Source of the DNA: Winogradskyella epiphytica | GTDB lineage: Bacteria > Bacteroidota > Bacteroidia > Flavobacteriales > Flavobacteriaceae | Assembly: GCF_003217215.1 (NCBI RefSeq) | Contig: NZ_QJTD01000001.1 | Coordinates: 124,001 to 188,000 of the forward strand | Direction of reading: 5' to 3' | Length of the DNA: 64,000 bases | In this document: positions 18,622 to 28,454 of the stretch, piece by piece | How positions within the stretch are numbered: position 1 is the stretch's first letter | Layout: each line of letters opens with the position of its first letter | Translations under genes and position numbers: made by a program | The notes under the pieces: generated by a model | The model's input: the letters and a program-made list of their open reading frames with translations, nothing else | Told to the model about the DNA's origin: nothing | Databases searched by the model: none

Positions 18622-19755
18622 CTAACCATTCAAGATTCGGTCAATTAATTTTTCTACGTCTAATACACCTTTTTCTGTAGAAAAGTATTTGGCCCGCTCT
18701 TTTGCTTTTATAGAATAACTAGTGATTAAATCTCTTTCTAAAATCATCTTTTTTAATCCTCTGTATAAGCTTTCTTCGTTGTTATCGACTATGATGCCGT
18801 ATTCATTTTCTTCCCCTACTATCTCACTCATCCCCGCACAATCCGTTGTAATAACAGGTACTCCTAATATAATACTCTCTACTACGACAGAACTAAATCC
18901 TTCAGAGTAAGATGAACAAACAAAGAGATCACTATTGACAATATATTTATAAGGGTTGGATTGGAACCCCAGGAGGCTTATAGAGTTTTCTAATTGATGC
19001 TTCTTAATGTACTGTTCTAACAAACTTCTTTGCTCTCCTTCTCCTACTATGGAAAGATTTACCTTAATGTCGTAGTCCCGTAATTTTTTAATTACCTTGA
19101 TTAACCTCTCGTAACCTTTTACTGCCGTTAGTTTCCCTACGGTAATTAAGTTTAAAATCTTATTATCAGCCTCCCCTATTATGACATCTGAATGATTTAA
19201 TGGTTCTTTACTTTTTTCAACAATACCTTTGACGTCAAAAGTATTATAAATAACATGTAAGTTTTCATTAATTCCTGAAACAGCCTTGAATGATTCTTCT
19301 ACACTTTTACTCACAGAAACAATAGCATTATAAGATTTAAAACAAGCTACTATTTGTTTTTGATTTGAAAAACTCTTTATAAACGGAGAGTTTTGCATAT
19401 TAGCATGCAAATAGGCAATTGTATTTTGAGAAGCTGGTGCATTTGCAACAATTTTTGTTAACACACCATGTAGGTAAACTATAATTACATCAAAAGTACC
19501 ATAGGCCACTTTCTTATAGATATAATTAGATGGTAATAAATGTAAATAATTTAATCCTTTAAAACTTTTCTTAAATATATATTCATAATTTATCGTATTG
19601 GATAAAAAGCGTTTATTTTCACCCTCGTTAACTAAGGTTCTTAAAGTTATATTATACTTGTTATAATCCATATGATTAACGAGATTCACTAATACCTTTT
19701 CTGCGCCACCACCGCCTAAATTATTAATTAAGAATAGAATATTTTTTTTTGACAT
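18622..19755 (-). CDS. Family 4 glycosyltransferase
   Basis: This 377-residue GT-B glycosyltransferase opens with ILFLINNLGGGGAEKVLVNL, the GGGAEK acceptor-site motif of this group. The donor site includes LITVGKLTAVKGYERLIKVI and the E-x7-E region SYSEGFSSVVVESIILGVP followed by TTDCAGMSEIV. No membrane segment is present. It lies 15 bp after the TupA-like gene in the same direction and 208 bp before the EpsG-like gene. The role is addition of one sugar of the repeat unit; the identity is unknown. Confidence 0.93.
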   Translation of the reverse strand: MSKKNILFLINNLGGGGAEKVLVNLVNHMDYNKYNITLRTLVNEGENKRFLSNTINYEYIFKKSFKGLNYLHLLPSNYIYKKVAYGTFDVIIVYLHGVLTKIVANAPASQNTIAYLHANMQNSPFIKSFSNQKQIVACFKSYNAIVSVSKSVEESFKAVSGINENLHVIYNTFDVKGIVEKSKEPLNHSDVIIGEADNKILNLITVGKLTAVKGYERLIKVIKKLRDYDIKVNLSIVGEGEQRSLLEQYIKKHQLENSISLLGFQSNPYKYIVNSDLFVCSSYSEGFSSVVVESIILGVPVITTDCAGMSEIVGEENEYGIIVDNNEESLYRGLKKMILERDLITSYSIKAKERAKYFSTEKGVLDVEKLIDRILNG

Positions 19756-19770
19756 CTTATAAGTCTAAAA

Positions 19771-20733
19771 CTAGGCATTAATTTTATGGTATAGCTCCAT
19801 GTTATGATTTGGTTCAGGTAATGTTAAATATGAACCAAATAGATTTTCATATTTGTCAGTTTCTGGAACAATAGGTTTAATACCTCCAACAGGAAAAAAT
19901 GTTAATTCTCCTAATAAGATTTTACCATTATAGTTATAAAAATCAACACGTACATAAGGAAATTCTTGACTAAGTTCCTCTGCTATTTGAAGCATTTCAT
20001 TATATTGATCCGGTTTAGGAACAAAGTGGTCGGCTTGCACATAAGAGTCATACATAATACCTAGTCTGTTCCAATCGAGATCATAGAAATCCATATATTT
20101 TATATTGTCTTTAACACTATTAACTTGAATTGTTTTTGGTTTACCATTATAACATATAAACTTGTAGTCGTTTAAAGGATGTTCATCAATAAACTTTTCG
20201 ATTAATATTTTGGGCTTTAAATTTTTGTAATTCCATTCTCTCCCAAAAACATAAAGATTCAATTTCATCCATTGTTTGAAGATTTTCTTTTGGTCAACCC
20301 AATCGACTTTTGTTTTATCTTTACAAATAAAATTCCAACCACTTCCATGTGTTGCTTTAACTACAAAGGAATCTGGTAATGATTCCAAATCGATATTGTC
20401 AATTTCATCTGCCGTATGATACACTCCCAAAACTTCATTCAAGAGGTGTTCATAACCAAATTTTTCTAAAAATATTTTGACGTCATATTTATCTGAACAA
20501 ATTGGCATATTTTCATTGCGATAAAATAATTTAAGCCATTGTAATTTTTCAGAAATTGTTTTAGGATTTTTTAAGTCGATCTCCTTTCCATATCGTTTTT
20601 TATAATCAATTTTAATATATTGATAATCACTCTTTTGAGCCAACGACAGTTTTTCTCTTAAAACTCTAATTTTATAGAACAATAGAGTCCCTAAGTCTGT
20701 TTTCAATAATTTTTTCTTGATGGATTGTTTCAT
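19771..20733 (-). CDS. TupA-like ATP-grasp protein
   Basis: This 320-residue protein belongs to the TupA-like ATP-grasp family common in capsule and teichuronopeptide loci. Visible features are NPKTISEKLQWLKLFYRN and CSDKYDVKIFLEKFGYE near the N-terminus, the ATP-binding VVKATHGSGWNFICKDK, and a later FPYVRVDFYNYNGKILLGEL with the acidic metal ligands. TupA itself is proposed to ligate glutamate to a uronic acid polymer. A similar amide-forming step on the uronic acid predicted for this polymer would fit, but that is inference from family and context. Confidence 0.87.
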   Translation of the reverse strand: MKQSIKKKLLKTDLGTLLFYKIRVLREKLSLAQKSDYQYIKIDYKKRYGKEIDLKNPKTISEKLQWLKLFYRNENMPICSDKYDVKIFLEKFGYEHLLNEVLGVYHTADEIDNIDLESLPDSFVVKATHGSGWNFICKDKTKVDWVDQKKIFKQWMKLNLYVFGREWNYKNLKPKILIEKFIDEHPLNDYKFICYNGKPKTIQVNSVKDNIKYMDFYDLDWNRLGIMYDSYVQADHFVPKPDQYNEMLQIAEELSQEFPYVRVDFYNYNGKILLGELTFFPVGGIKPIVPETDKYENLFGSYLTLPEPNHNMELYHKINA

Positions 20734-20771
20734 TGCATAATTATTTTACAAATAATTTAACCATAGTCGGT

Positions 20772-21833
20772 TTAACTTTTAGCCAATTGATCTTTTAGTG
20801 GTAAATACTCATTTGTGATATTCACTAATTCTCCAAGACTAAAACTTGATTTTTCAAAAAATCTTTTTATATCTGTTTCTGAGTAGTTTTTCAGTAAGTT
20901 GACATTCTTATTCCCTTTTATCCAATCATAGGTTTCTCTTACTTTATGATTGTTATTTTGAAAGACCAAACAAGGCGTGTTGGTTATATAGCAAAAAATC
21001 ATACCATGCAAACGGTCTGTAATAACTAGCTCTGCTCCTCTAAAGGTATCCCAAATTTTGTGTAGCTCCTGCTCTCGATCTTTAATACTCAATTTGTCCT
21101 GATTAATATGAGTATCATAGTAAGTCACCATTTCAAATCTGTTTTTGATTTGATTTTGAATAAATTTGGTCTGTTCATCCGATAAGTTTTTCTCCTTGTC
21201 TTGTCGCATACAGATTACCGCCCCCTTTCTTTCTTTAATTGGTTGCTGTTTGTCAAGACTTAATACAATATCTGGCGTTAATAAAACAGTGGTATTCGTA
21301 AAATGCTTTTTCATCATCTCAAACGAGGTCTTTTCTCTTGCCACAAAAAACAAATTAGAATGATTATTATACACTTTCTTGGCTACTCTTAGCGCTTTTT
21401 GACCATTCGGCGTATCTGCAAAGTCAAACGTTTGTGGAAATGAGATAAACTTATTGTTTGGAAAAAACTCGACGGCAAGTTGTCTAATAAATTCGATTTG
21501 GTCATACATATCCCCTAAATTACCTCCACCAACTGTGGTCACAATGTCACCTTTTTGAATATTTTTCTTCACAAACTGAAGCCCTTCTAAACTTTGACTA
21601 ATAGGGATTTCAATGACATCAAAATCTTCACCCAAATTATCCTTTAAGAACTTTGTTTGTGCATATGTAATAGCCACATCCCCTAGGTTGCCATAATCTG
21701 CCGCTAAAAAAATATAGGCATATTTCTTATCATTATCTATTTTGGTATTTCTGAAATAATCAAGTGACTTAAATTGTTGTAAAAACAATCTAATTCTATA
21801 TTTTGTTCTAAAACTAATTAATTTCTTAATCAT
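20772..21833 (-). CDS. Polysaccharide pyruvyl transferase family protein
   Basis: This 353-residue cytosolic protein is related to WcaK, CsaB and EpsI-like enzymes that add pyruvate ketals from phosphoenolpyruvate to sugars. Supporting motifs are AADYGNLGDVAITYAQ near residue 45, TTVGGGNLGDMYDQIEF, FPQTFDF and the C-terminal ITDRLHGMIFCYITNTPCLV with the family's R-L-H triad. It starts 3 bp after the stop of the GT2 gene, so it is in the same transcript. It predicts a pyruvylated, negatively charged sugar; some homologues act differently, so the reaction is likely rather than certain. Confidence 0.88.
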   Translation of the reverse strand: MIKKLISFRTKYRIRLFLQQFKSLDYFRNTKIDNDKKYAYIFLAADYGNLGDVAITYAQTKFLKDNLGEDFDVIEIPISQSLEGLQFVKKNIQKGDIVTTVGGGNLGDMYDQIEFIRQLAVEFFPNNKFISFPQTFDFADTPNGQKALRVAKKVYNNHSNLFFVAREKTSFEMMKKHFTNTTVLLTPDIVLSLDKQQPIKERKGAVICMRQDKEKNLSDEQTKFIQNQIKNRFEMVTYYDTHINQDKLSIKDREQELHKIWDTFRGAELVITDRLHGMIFCYITNTPCLVFQNNNHKVRETYDWIKGNKNVNLLKNYSETDIKRFFEKSSFSLGELVNITNEYLPLKDQLAKS

Positions 21834-21836
21834 ATT

Positions 21837-22829
21837 TTATTTTTTTAGTTGTGCTAAAATAGCAAGCAAGAAGGCTTGTTCATATTTTATCAATACTTTG
21901 AACACTTTATCTTTTAAAGTTTTGGGCGCAAAGTTATTAATTACTTCTTTGGTAAATGGATGTTGGATCATTTCTTTTATATGCTCTTTTTTTTCATAGA
22001 ATGATAAACTGTTTTTAAAATAGAACATATTATGCAAACAATATCTAATTCCGCCAATATGACTAGCAGCTACTATACTGTCCTGATTACTAAAGGCCCA
22101 TTCATTAAACAAAGCTTGCAACACTCTATTTCTTCTTAATTTTAATTCAAAAGAATCTGAATGGTATTGTTTAATTAATGTTGCACTTGGTCTATTTAGG
22201 TAATGATAAAATGCTTCGTTAATAAAGCGTAATTTATCTAGCTTATGATATAGCTGTGCATTAAAAAGAATATCTTCTATTAAGGAGGTTCCTTTTTCAA
22301 ATACGAAATGATTAGCAATTAAAAAAGACCTTCTATAAACCTTATTCCATGCGTAGCCCATTAGTCCTAAAATGTTTGGTCCCAATTCTTTATTTTCATC
22401 TAACTTTTGGATAACATTAGTATTAGGCAGAATTACGTGAGAAGCAGTCAGGTTGCCATCTACATCTTCATCATCCTGTATATAGCCAAAGATTACAAGA
22501 TTTAGATTTTCCTCTTCTAAAACACAAATTGACTTTTCTAATAAACTCGATTCAATCCAATCATCGCTATCCATAAAATAAACAAACTCACCGTTTGCTC
22601 TTTCTAATCCGTAATTCCTTGCATCAGAGAGTCCGCCATTAGTTTTTTCGTAGATATGAATTCTTGAATCTTGGAAGGTTTCAGCGATTGCTTTGCTATT
22701 ATCAGGCGAGCCATCAATAACAACCAATAGCTCAAAGTCAGCATAAGTTTGCTCTAAAACAGATTGAATGCTTTTAGCAATGTATTTTTCTACATTGTAG
22801 CAAGGAAGAATGATGGATACTTTAGGCAT
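21837..22829 (-). CDS. Family 2 glycosyltransferase
   Basis: This 330-residue GT-A enzyme starts VSIILPCYNVEKYIAKSIQ. It continues with VVIDGSPDNSKAIAE, the GGLSDARNYGLE motif and the DXD-type YFMDSDDWIESS near residue 90. The C-terminal third is helical with no clear membrane anchor. Its ATG overlaps the stop codon of the Wzx gene by one base (22829), which implies translational coupling. It transfers one sugar of the repeat unit; which one is unknown. Confidence 0.93.
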   Translation of the reverse strand: MPKVSIILPCYNVEKYIAKSIQSVLEQTYADFELLVVIDGSPDNSKAIAETFQDSRIHIYEKTNGGLSDARNYGLERANGEFVYFMDSDDWIESSLLEKSICVLEEENLNLVIFGYIQDDEDVDGNLTASHVILPNTNVIQKLDENKELGPNILGLMGYAWNKVYRRSFLIANHFVFEKGTSLIEDILFNAQLYHKLDKLRFINEAFYHYLNRPSATLIKQYHSDSFELKLRRNRVLQALFNEWAFSNQDSIVAASHIGGIRYCLHNMFYFKNSLSFYEKKEHIKEMIQHPFTKEVINNFAPKTLKDKVFKVLIKYEQAFLLAILAQLKK

Positions 22830-24355
22830 TAGTACATTTTATTTCTAACAAAGTTAAGTATATAAGATTTTTCTCTTTTAGTTATACCAACGATATAAAT
22901 TACACTTACTGAAATAATTAGACATAAAATTGAGAACAAAATTAAACTATACCAATTCTGAATTGAAAGAAACACTTTCTCTCTAATTAAATACAAAAGT
23001 CCAATAGTAATAACACTCACCCAAATTAATTTCAGATATATTTGGATTAATACTTTCGAATAATTAAAGTGTAAATATCTATGAGAAATAACCAAACGAA
23101 ATAAAAACAATAATATATTAATAGCAACCTTTGCTATAATTACATAAATTGGAGAATAATTAAAATACAATAAAAGATAAGCAATAGGTAGGTTCATAAA
23201 TAAAATTAACGCAACTCCTAATTGGTATTTTTTAATTTTTCCTGTCGCATTTATAGATGACCAAAATGGGCCTGCTAATGCGTCTACTAAAGAAAAGAGC
23301 ACTATTAATTGTGTAAATTCAACTGCGAAATCTGGAACGATTTTCAACCATAAAGTTAAAATGTACTCAGTATTTAATAAAATTGGAACAGCCAATATTA
23401 ATAGTAAATAATAAGAAAATTTAGAAGCTTGAAAAAGCAAATTTTTATGCTCTTCTATATTACCAGAAGCATATGTTTTCACTATTTGTGGATTGAAGGC
23501 GATTTGAAAATTGGAAACAAAGCCATAGATAGCTGTATTAACTTGTGATGCAATCCCCATGGTTGCATTAATTGTAACACCAAGAAAAATATTTAATATG
23601 AATGATACACCTTGGTTTGAACCGATTAATGCCATATGTCCAAAGAGACTCCATCCAGAAAAACTAATTAATTCTTTAAAAAGGGTTTTATCTTTTATGA
23701 ATTTATATTTACACGACTCAAACAAGCGTCTACAAAAGAACCGGTAGGCTAGGAATATAATTACCGAAACTGCAAAAACTAAAATTGAATATAAAATCAA
23801 CTTATCATAAAAAAACAGAACAAGTAGAAATACTATAACTAATTTTAATATTACTTCAATAATACTTATCCATGCATAAAAAGACATTTTCTCATAAGCA
23901 ATGACACTCGCATTATAAGGCACTTTGAGAACACTAAAGCAAAATGACAACAGCGAAAACTGATAGACAACATTTGCCGCATACATTCTTTCTGCTGGTA
24001 TATTCAACTTATAATTTAAAAACCATAACCCAACAGTTTCAGATAAAAATAAGATTACCCCAATTATCAAGAAATGGGCATTCATACTCACACTAAAAAC
24101 ACGTTGTACAGCTTTAGTTGAATTTTTAGCCATCTCAAAGTTCAAGAACCTCTGCGTCGCTGCAGTCATTCCTGAATTAATAAAAGAGAACAAAACAACG
24201 ATTCCTCCAACTAAATTATAAATACCAAAATCCTCTACTCCCAAAGTGTTTAAAACAACACGAGAAGTATATAAAGAAACGACCATGGTAATGGCCATTC
24301 TTATATATAAGAAGAAAGTATTTTTAGCAATTCTTTGATTGGAGGTGGTTTTCAA
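22829..24355 (-). CDS. Wzx-type lipid-linked oligosaccharide flippase
   Basis: This 508-residue MOP-superfamily membrane protein has about 12-14 hydrophobic helices and moves the undecaprenyl-linked repeat unit to the periplasmic side. The N-terminus RIAKNTFFLYIRMAITMVVS followed by LYTSRVVLNTLGVEDFGIYN is typical of this Wzx branch. It lies 13 bp downstream of the WbpP-like gene and overlaps the following glycosyltransferase by one base. It is the only flippase in the locus, which together with the EpsG-like protein marks a Wzx/Wzy pathway. Confidence 0.93.
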   Translation of the reverse strand: MKTTSNQRIAKNTFFLYIRMAITMVVSLYTSRVVLNTLGVEDFGIYNLVGGIVVLFSFINSGMTAATQRFLNFEMAKNSTKAVQRVFSVSMNAHFLIIGVILFLSETVGLWFLNYKLNIPAERMYAANVVYQFSLLSFCFSVLKVPYNASVIAYEKMSFYAWISIIEVILKLVIVFLLVLFFYDKLILYSILVFAVSVIIFLAYRFFCRRLFESCKYKFIKDKTLFKELISFSGWSLFGHMALIGSNQGVSFILNIFLGVTINATMGIASQVNTAIYGFVSNFQIAFNPQIVKTYASGNIEEHKNLLFQASKFSYYLLLILAVPILLNTEYILTLWLKIVPDFAVEFTQLIVLFSLVDALAGPFWSSINATGKIKKYQLGVALILFMNLPIAYLLLYFNYSPIYVIIAKVAINILLFLFRLVISHRYLHFNYSKVLIQIYLKLIWVSVITIGLLYLIREKVFLSIQNWYSLILFSILCLIISVSVIYIVGITKREKSYILNFVRNKMY

Positions 24356-24368
24356 TCGACTTAATCTT

Positions 24369-25367
24369 TTATTTTAAATTTTCCCAATACCATTGCACGG
24401 CTTCCTCAATTCCTTTATCTATGGCATGAGAAGGGGTATAATTTAATAATTTTTTCGCTTTTTCTACAGAGGCTAAGGAGTGTGGAATATCTCCTTTACG
24501 ATTTGGTCCATGAACGATATTGACCTCAGCTATTTTAGAGTCGTACTTTGATAGATGTTTTTTTAGTAAGTCGGTTAACTGTACTAATGTCGTACGATCT
24601 CCAACTGCCGTATTATACACCTGGTTTAAAGCCTCTTTATTCTCTGTGGTAATGGCACGTAAATTCATTTGCACCACATTATCGATATAGGTGAAGTCAC
24701 GAGAATAAGTTCCATCTCCGTTTATCACTGGGCTTTCATGATTCATAAATTGCTTTACGAATAATGGAATCACTGCCGCATAGGCTCCATTAGGATCTTG
24801 ACGTCTTCCAAAAACATTAAAATAACGCAAGCCTATGGTGTTTAATCCGTAAGTCGCATAAAAATTATCTGCGTATAATTCGTTGACATATTTTGTAATC
24901 GCATAAGGAGATAAAGGTTTCCCAATAGTTTCTTCTATCTTTGGTAAGGCTTCATGGTCACCGTAAGTTGATGAACTAGCTGCATACACAAAACGGGTTA
25001 CTTCAGCGTCACGAGCTGCTACTAACATATTTAAAAAACCACCAACATTAACATCATTAGAGGTAATTGGATCTGCAATAGAACGTGGTACTGAACCTAA
25101 AGCCGCTTGGTGTAAGATGAAATCTTGACCAGCAAAGGCTTTGTGACAGGTATCTAAATCACGGATATCACCTTCTATAAGGGTAAAATTTTCGTTACTT
25201 AGAAAAGGGGCTATATTGTATCTGTGTCCTGTAGCGAAATTGTCTAGGCAGGTTACTTTAGCGTTTAAGCTAAGTAGTGCTTCGCAGAGGTTAGAGCCTA
25301 TAAATCCGGCTCCTCCGGTTACTAGTATATTTTTATTTTCTAAAACTTTAAATTCTTCTAAATTCAT
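24369..25367 (-). CDS. wbpP: WbpP-like UDP-N-acetylhexosamine 4-epimerase
   Basis: This 332-residue extended SDR enzyme is likely to interconvert UDP-GlcNAc and UDP-GalNAc or their uronic acids. It has the Rossmann motif VTGGAGFIGSNLCEAL, the catalytic SSSTYGD and Y-x3-K (SPYAITKYVNE), and the subgroup signature RYFNVFGRRQDPNGAYAAVI, which is strongly WbpP/TviC-like. It lies between the dehydrogenase gene and wzx, the usual pairing for UDP-GalNAcA synthesis. The choice between WbpP and a general GalE rests on that signature and on the neighbour. Confidence 0.88.
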   Translation of the reverse strand: MNLEEFKVLENKNILVTGGAGFIGSNLCEALLSLNAKVTCLDNFATGHRYNIAPFLSNENFTLIEGDIRDLDTCHKAFAGQDFILHQAALGSVPRSIADPITSNDVNVGGFLNMLVAARDAEVTRFVYAASSSTYGDHEALPKIEETIGKPLSPYAITKYVNELYADNFYATYGLNTIGLRYFNVFGRRQDPNGAYAAVIPLFVKQFMNHESPVINGDGTYSRDFTYIDNVVQMNLRAITTENKEALNQVYNTAVGDRTTLVQLTDLLKKHLSKYDSKIAEVNIVHGPNRKGDIPHSLASVEKAKKLLNYTPSHAIDKGIEEAVQWYWENLK

Positions 25368-25530
25368 GTTTTTTAATTCTATTTTATGTGTTCATTTTTT
25401 TACTCACCACCTTGTCTATTGTAATTTAGGTGTTTGTGAATCTTCGATTTCATTGCTGAAAAAACGAACCAAAAAAAATCTAGGCTGATTTTAGTAAGCT
25501 TGAAAACTACGTAAAATATTTGTTACGCCA

Positions 25531-26814
25531 CTAAAGCCTACCTTCTGACTGATCTAAAACCCCCTTAACGTCGTAAACAATTCCATTTACTGCTTTTAGA
25601 CTATCGAAATCTTCTGTTAGGAATTCATTATGTGCCACCGCTAAAACCACAGCTTCGAATTGACCTTCTGGTTTTGTTTTAACCGTTTTAAGTTTGTATT
25701 CCTGCTCAACTTCTTCTGGTGATGCTAATGGGTCGTAAATCGTGACGTTGATTCCGTAGCTTTCTAACTCATGAACCACATCTACTACCTTGGTATTTCT
25801 AACATCAGGACAATTTTCCTTGAAAGTAACTCCTAACATTAAAACATTAGCCCCTTTAACTTTAATATCATTGGTCAACATTAATTTCACCACTTGAGAC
25901 GCCACATACTCTCCCATGGAATCATTCATACGACGACCTGCTAATATAATCTCAGGGTGGTACCCTACTTCTTGGGCCTTTTGTGCTAAATAATAAGGAT
26001 CGACACCAATACAATGCCCTCCTACTAAACCGGGTTTAAATGGTAAGAAGTTCCACTTGGTCGCTGCGGCTTCTAAAACGTCATTGGTATTTATATCGAG
26101 ACGGTTAAAAATCTTTGCCAACTCGTTGACAAAGGCAATATTAATATCACGCTGTGAATTTTCGATCACTTTTGCGGCTTCAGCCACTTTAATATTTGGA
26201 GCTAGATGAGTCCCTGCCGTAATCACACTTTTATAAAGGGTATCTACTTTTTGTCCCGTCTCTAGCGTTGACCCAGATGTCACTTTTAGTATCTTTTCTA
26301 CTGTATGCTCTTTATCACCTGGATTAATTCGTTCTGGTGAATAGCCTGCAAAAAAGTCCGTATTATAAACTAATCCCGATACTTGTTCTAAAATAGGAAT
26401 ACATTCTTCTTCCGTAGCACCTGGGTATACCGTTGACTCGTAAACCACAATATCTCCTTTTTTGAGCACTTTCCCTACAGTTTCACTTGCTTTATGAAGT
26501 GGTATTAAATCTGGCCTGTTATTTTTGTCAACCGGCGTTGGAACCGTAATGATATAATATGTACAATCTGCAATTAACTCTAAATCCGTTGTACAATACA
26601 ATCCATTCGCTTCATCTTGCAAAAGAATTTCTGGTTCATTAACCGAAACTGCCTTTAATATTTCATTTTCAACCTCTAGAGTGCTATCTATACCATTTTG
26701 TAATTCATTGACTCGTGATTGATTAATATCAAACCCTATAACAGGGTACTTTGTTGCAAATAATCTTGCTAACGGTAACCCAACGTACCCTAAACCAATA
26801 ATGGCTATTTTCAT
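25531..26814 (-). CDS. wbpO: WbpO/TviB-like UDP-N-acetylhexosamine 6-dehydrogenase
   Basis: This 427-residue nucleotide-sugar dehydrogenase oxidises C6 of UDP-HexNAc to the uronic acid with two NAD+. The Rossmann start [58 protein letters not shown] and the catalytic cysteine loop [14 protein letters not shown] are intact. The sequence [10 protein letters not shown] is typical of the TviB/WbpO branch rather than UDP-glucose dehydrogenase. It is the first gene of the minus-strand polysaccharide locus in transcription order. With the WbpP-like epimerase next to it, it predicts UDP-GalNAcA. Confidence 0.9.
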   Translation of the reverse strand: MKIAIIGLGYVGLPLARLFATKYPVIGFDINQSRVNELQNGIDSTLEVENEILKAVSVNEPEILLQDEANGLYCTTDLELIADCTYYIITVPTPVDKNNRPDLIPLHKASETVGKVLKKGDIVVYESTVYPGATEEECIPILEQVSGLVYNTDFFAGYSPERINPGDKEHTVEKILKVTSGSTLETGQKVDTLYKSVITAGTHLAPNIKVAEAAKVIENSQRDINIAFVNELAKIFNRLDINTNDVLEAAATKWNFLPFKPGLVGGHCIGVDPYYLAQKAQEVGYHPEIILAGRRMNDSMGEYVASQVVKLMLTNDIKVKGANVLMLGVTFKENCPDVRNTKVVDVVHELESYGINVTIYDPLASPEEVEQEYKLKTVKTKPEGQFEAVVLAVAHNEFLTEDFDSLKAVNGIVYDVKGVLDQSEGRL

Positions 26815-27078
26815 AGTTTATTATATATGTCTGTTATTTTCTTTTTAATTCTCTTCTCACTTATCCTAACAAATGCCACTGCATCGGCGCTGAGACATTT
26901 GTATTTTAGTATAAACAAGAAAAAAATCTATATGAATTACAGCATTCGATATAGATTAAATCTCGGCAAAGATATTCTAAATTTAAAGAGTAACAAGGGA
27001 TTATGTTCTCATTTTGGACTGCGATGCCATGGTCCTTAACGCATTCCTAAAAGTCTTAAAAAATGAATGACCCCTCGA

Positions 27079-28065
27079 TTATCTCACCACAAACCAGTTG
27101 TTTAGAAGCTGTTCCCTATTATACAACATGGGCTTTTTAGTAACCCAATCCATGACCTGAAAACCCGCCTGCTCGCAAATAGCTTGTCCTGCAGCCGTGT
27201 CCCACTCCATAGTCGGCGCAAACCGTGGGTAACAGTCGGCTTGGCCTTCAGCAACCATACAGAGTTTTAAGGAGCTGCCTTTAGAAATTGTGGTGACTGC
27301 ACCATGTTGCTTCTCGAGCTCGCCAATATAATCTTCTGTTTCCTTAGATAAGTGCGATTTACTTGCTACGACTGTGAATTCGTTTTTTTGTAAATCCGTT
27401 GATTCGTTTAGTGGGAGTTTTTCTGCATTTTCGGTTAATTTTTTTATGCATGTAAATTCGTTAATGTCTTTCACTTTGTAAGATCCCAAATCCTTACTCG
27501 CAAAGTAGAGCTCTTTAAGAACAGGAACATAAATTACCCCAAGAATCGGAATTTGGTTTTCTACCAAAGCTATGTTCACAGTAAATTCACCATTTTTCTT
27601 TATGAATTCTTTAGTACCATCAATAGGATCTACAATCCATAAAGTATTCCATGTACTTCGAATCTCATAGGGTAAATGTTTTCCCTCCTCAGAGAGTATA
27701 GGAATATTGGTTTCGCTCAGATAAGAAATGATAACGTGATGTGCCGCTATATCAGCCTTTGTAAGTGGTGAGTTATCACCTTTTAGCTCAACGTCAAATT
27801 CGTTAGAATAGTAGATGTCTAGGATGGCTTTTCCGGCTTCTAGGGCAGCGGTGATGGCGGTTTTTAGGTGAGGCGGTGAATCGGTGAGGCGGGGAGGCGG
27901 GGAATCGGTGAGGCGGGGAGACCGTGAGGCAGTGAGACTGTGAGGCGGGGAATCGGTGGAGCGGTGAGTTGGTGAGTTGGTGAGACTGTGATTCGGGGAA
28001 TCGGGGAATCGGTGATTCGGGGAATCGGTGGAGCGGTGGGACGGTTGGTTGTTCTTTTTTTTCAT
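27079..28065 (-). CDS. cysQ: CysQ, 3'(2'),5'-bisphosphate nucleotidase, with a repeat-encoded N-terminal extension
   Basis: This enzyme hydrolyses adenosine 3',5'-bisphosphate (PAP), the by-product of PAPS use. The core starts at about residue 68 (LKTAITAALEAGKAILDIYY). It has the metal motif IVDPIDGTKEF and the late MEWDTAAGQAI, and its length of about 260 residues is normal. Residues 1-67 are encoded by the octamer array 27867-28050 and read as an eight-residue repeat such as DSPPHSLT. No ATG, GTG or TTG codon that I could find lies between the extension and the core, so the ATG at 28065, one base past the preceding gene's stop, is the best start. A low-complexity N-terminus of this kind is not part of the family. 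Confidence 0.93.
   Translation of the reverse strand: MKKKNNQPSHRSTDSPNHRFPDSPNHSLTNSPTHRSTDSPPHSLTASRSPRLTDSPPPRLTDSPPHLKTAITAALEAGKAILDIYYSNEFDVELKGDNSPLTKADIAAHHVIISYLSETNIPILSEEGKHLPYEIRSTWNTLWIVDPIDGTKEFIKKNGEFTVNIALVENQIPILGVIYVPVLKELYFASKDLGSYKVKDINEFTCIKKLTENAEKLPLNESTDLQKNEFTVVASKSHLSKETEDYIGELEKQHGAVTTISKGSSLKLCMVAEGQADCYPRFAPTMEWDTAAGQAICEQAGFQVMDWVTKKPMLYNREQLLNNWFVVR
27867..28050 (-). repeat. Octamer tandem array 1, unit GGTGAGGC/GGGGAATC on + (23 units)
   Basis: Twenty-three 8-bp units follow each other with no register slip. On the minus strand the unit reads approximately GATTCACC/GCCTCACC. The array lies inside the 5' end of cysQ, and three units equal eight codons. Its consensus is that of array 2 (28455-28695) in opposite orientation. 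Gain or loss of a number of units not divisible by three would shift the cysQ frame. Confidence 0.97.
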
Positions 28066-28066
28066 A

Positions 28067-28423
28067 TTACTGACTTAATTTTTTATTTAAGGCTTGCTTT
28101 AAACGGTATAGCATTTTTCTGATAGTGATAATACTATTTTGTAATGCCTCGCTAAACGTTATATACCCTATACGTTCTGCAATCACTAACTGTGTTTCTA
28201 TTTCTGACAATGATCCTGATGCTATATTTAAAAACCGAATAAAGTCTTTGGTAGAACCCCTACTTGAACCTTCTGCAATATTTGAGGGCAATGACACAGC
28301 TGCCCTTCTCAATTGTGAGGTCAATCCAAAATCTTCAGACGCAGGAAATTCCTTCGTTAAGGCATAAATTTGCTCCACTAGATCTAAACTTAATTTATAA
28401 ACCTCTAAATCTTTATGAGTCAT
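28067..28423 (-). CDS. Four-helix-bundle S23/bAvd-family protein
   Basis: This 118-residue protein belongs to the S23 family (23S rRNA intervening-sequence protein; the same fold as bAvd of diversity-generating retroelements). The hallmarks are DLEVYKLSLDLVEQIYAL, a central SQLRRAAVSLPSNIAEGSSR and a helical C-terminus with SEIETQLVIAERIGYI. It is basic at the ends and forms pentameric barrels in known members, with nucleic-acid binding suggested. It lies between cysN and cysQ, flanked by octamer arrays in opposite orientation. No reverse transcriptase or variable repeat is in the window. Function here is unknown. Confidence 0.93.
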   Translation of the reverse strand: MTHKDLEVYKLSLDLVEQIYALTKEFPASEDFGLTSQLRRAAVSLPSNIAEGSSRGSTKDFIRFLNIASGSLSEIETQLVIAERIGYITFSEALQNSIITIRKMLYRLKQALNKKLSQ

Positions 28424-28454
28424 GACTAAAATTTTAAAATTCCTATTTAAAGAT

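Noticed and set aside
26827..27039. 70-codon plus-strand frame between cysQ and the dehydrogenase gene
   Set aside because: Divergent from both neighbours, no recognisable motif, composition of AT-rich intergenic DNA.
28067..28423. Accessory protein of a diversity-generating retroelement
   Set aside because: The fold is that of bAvd, but no reverse transcriptase, template repeat or variable-repeat gene is present.
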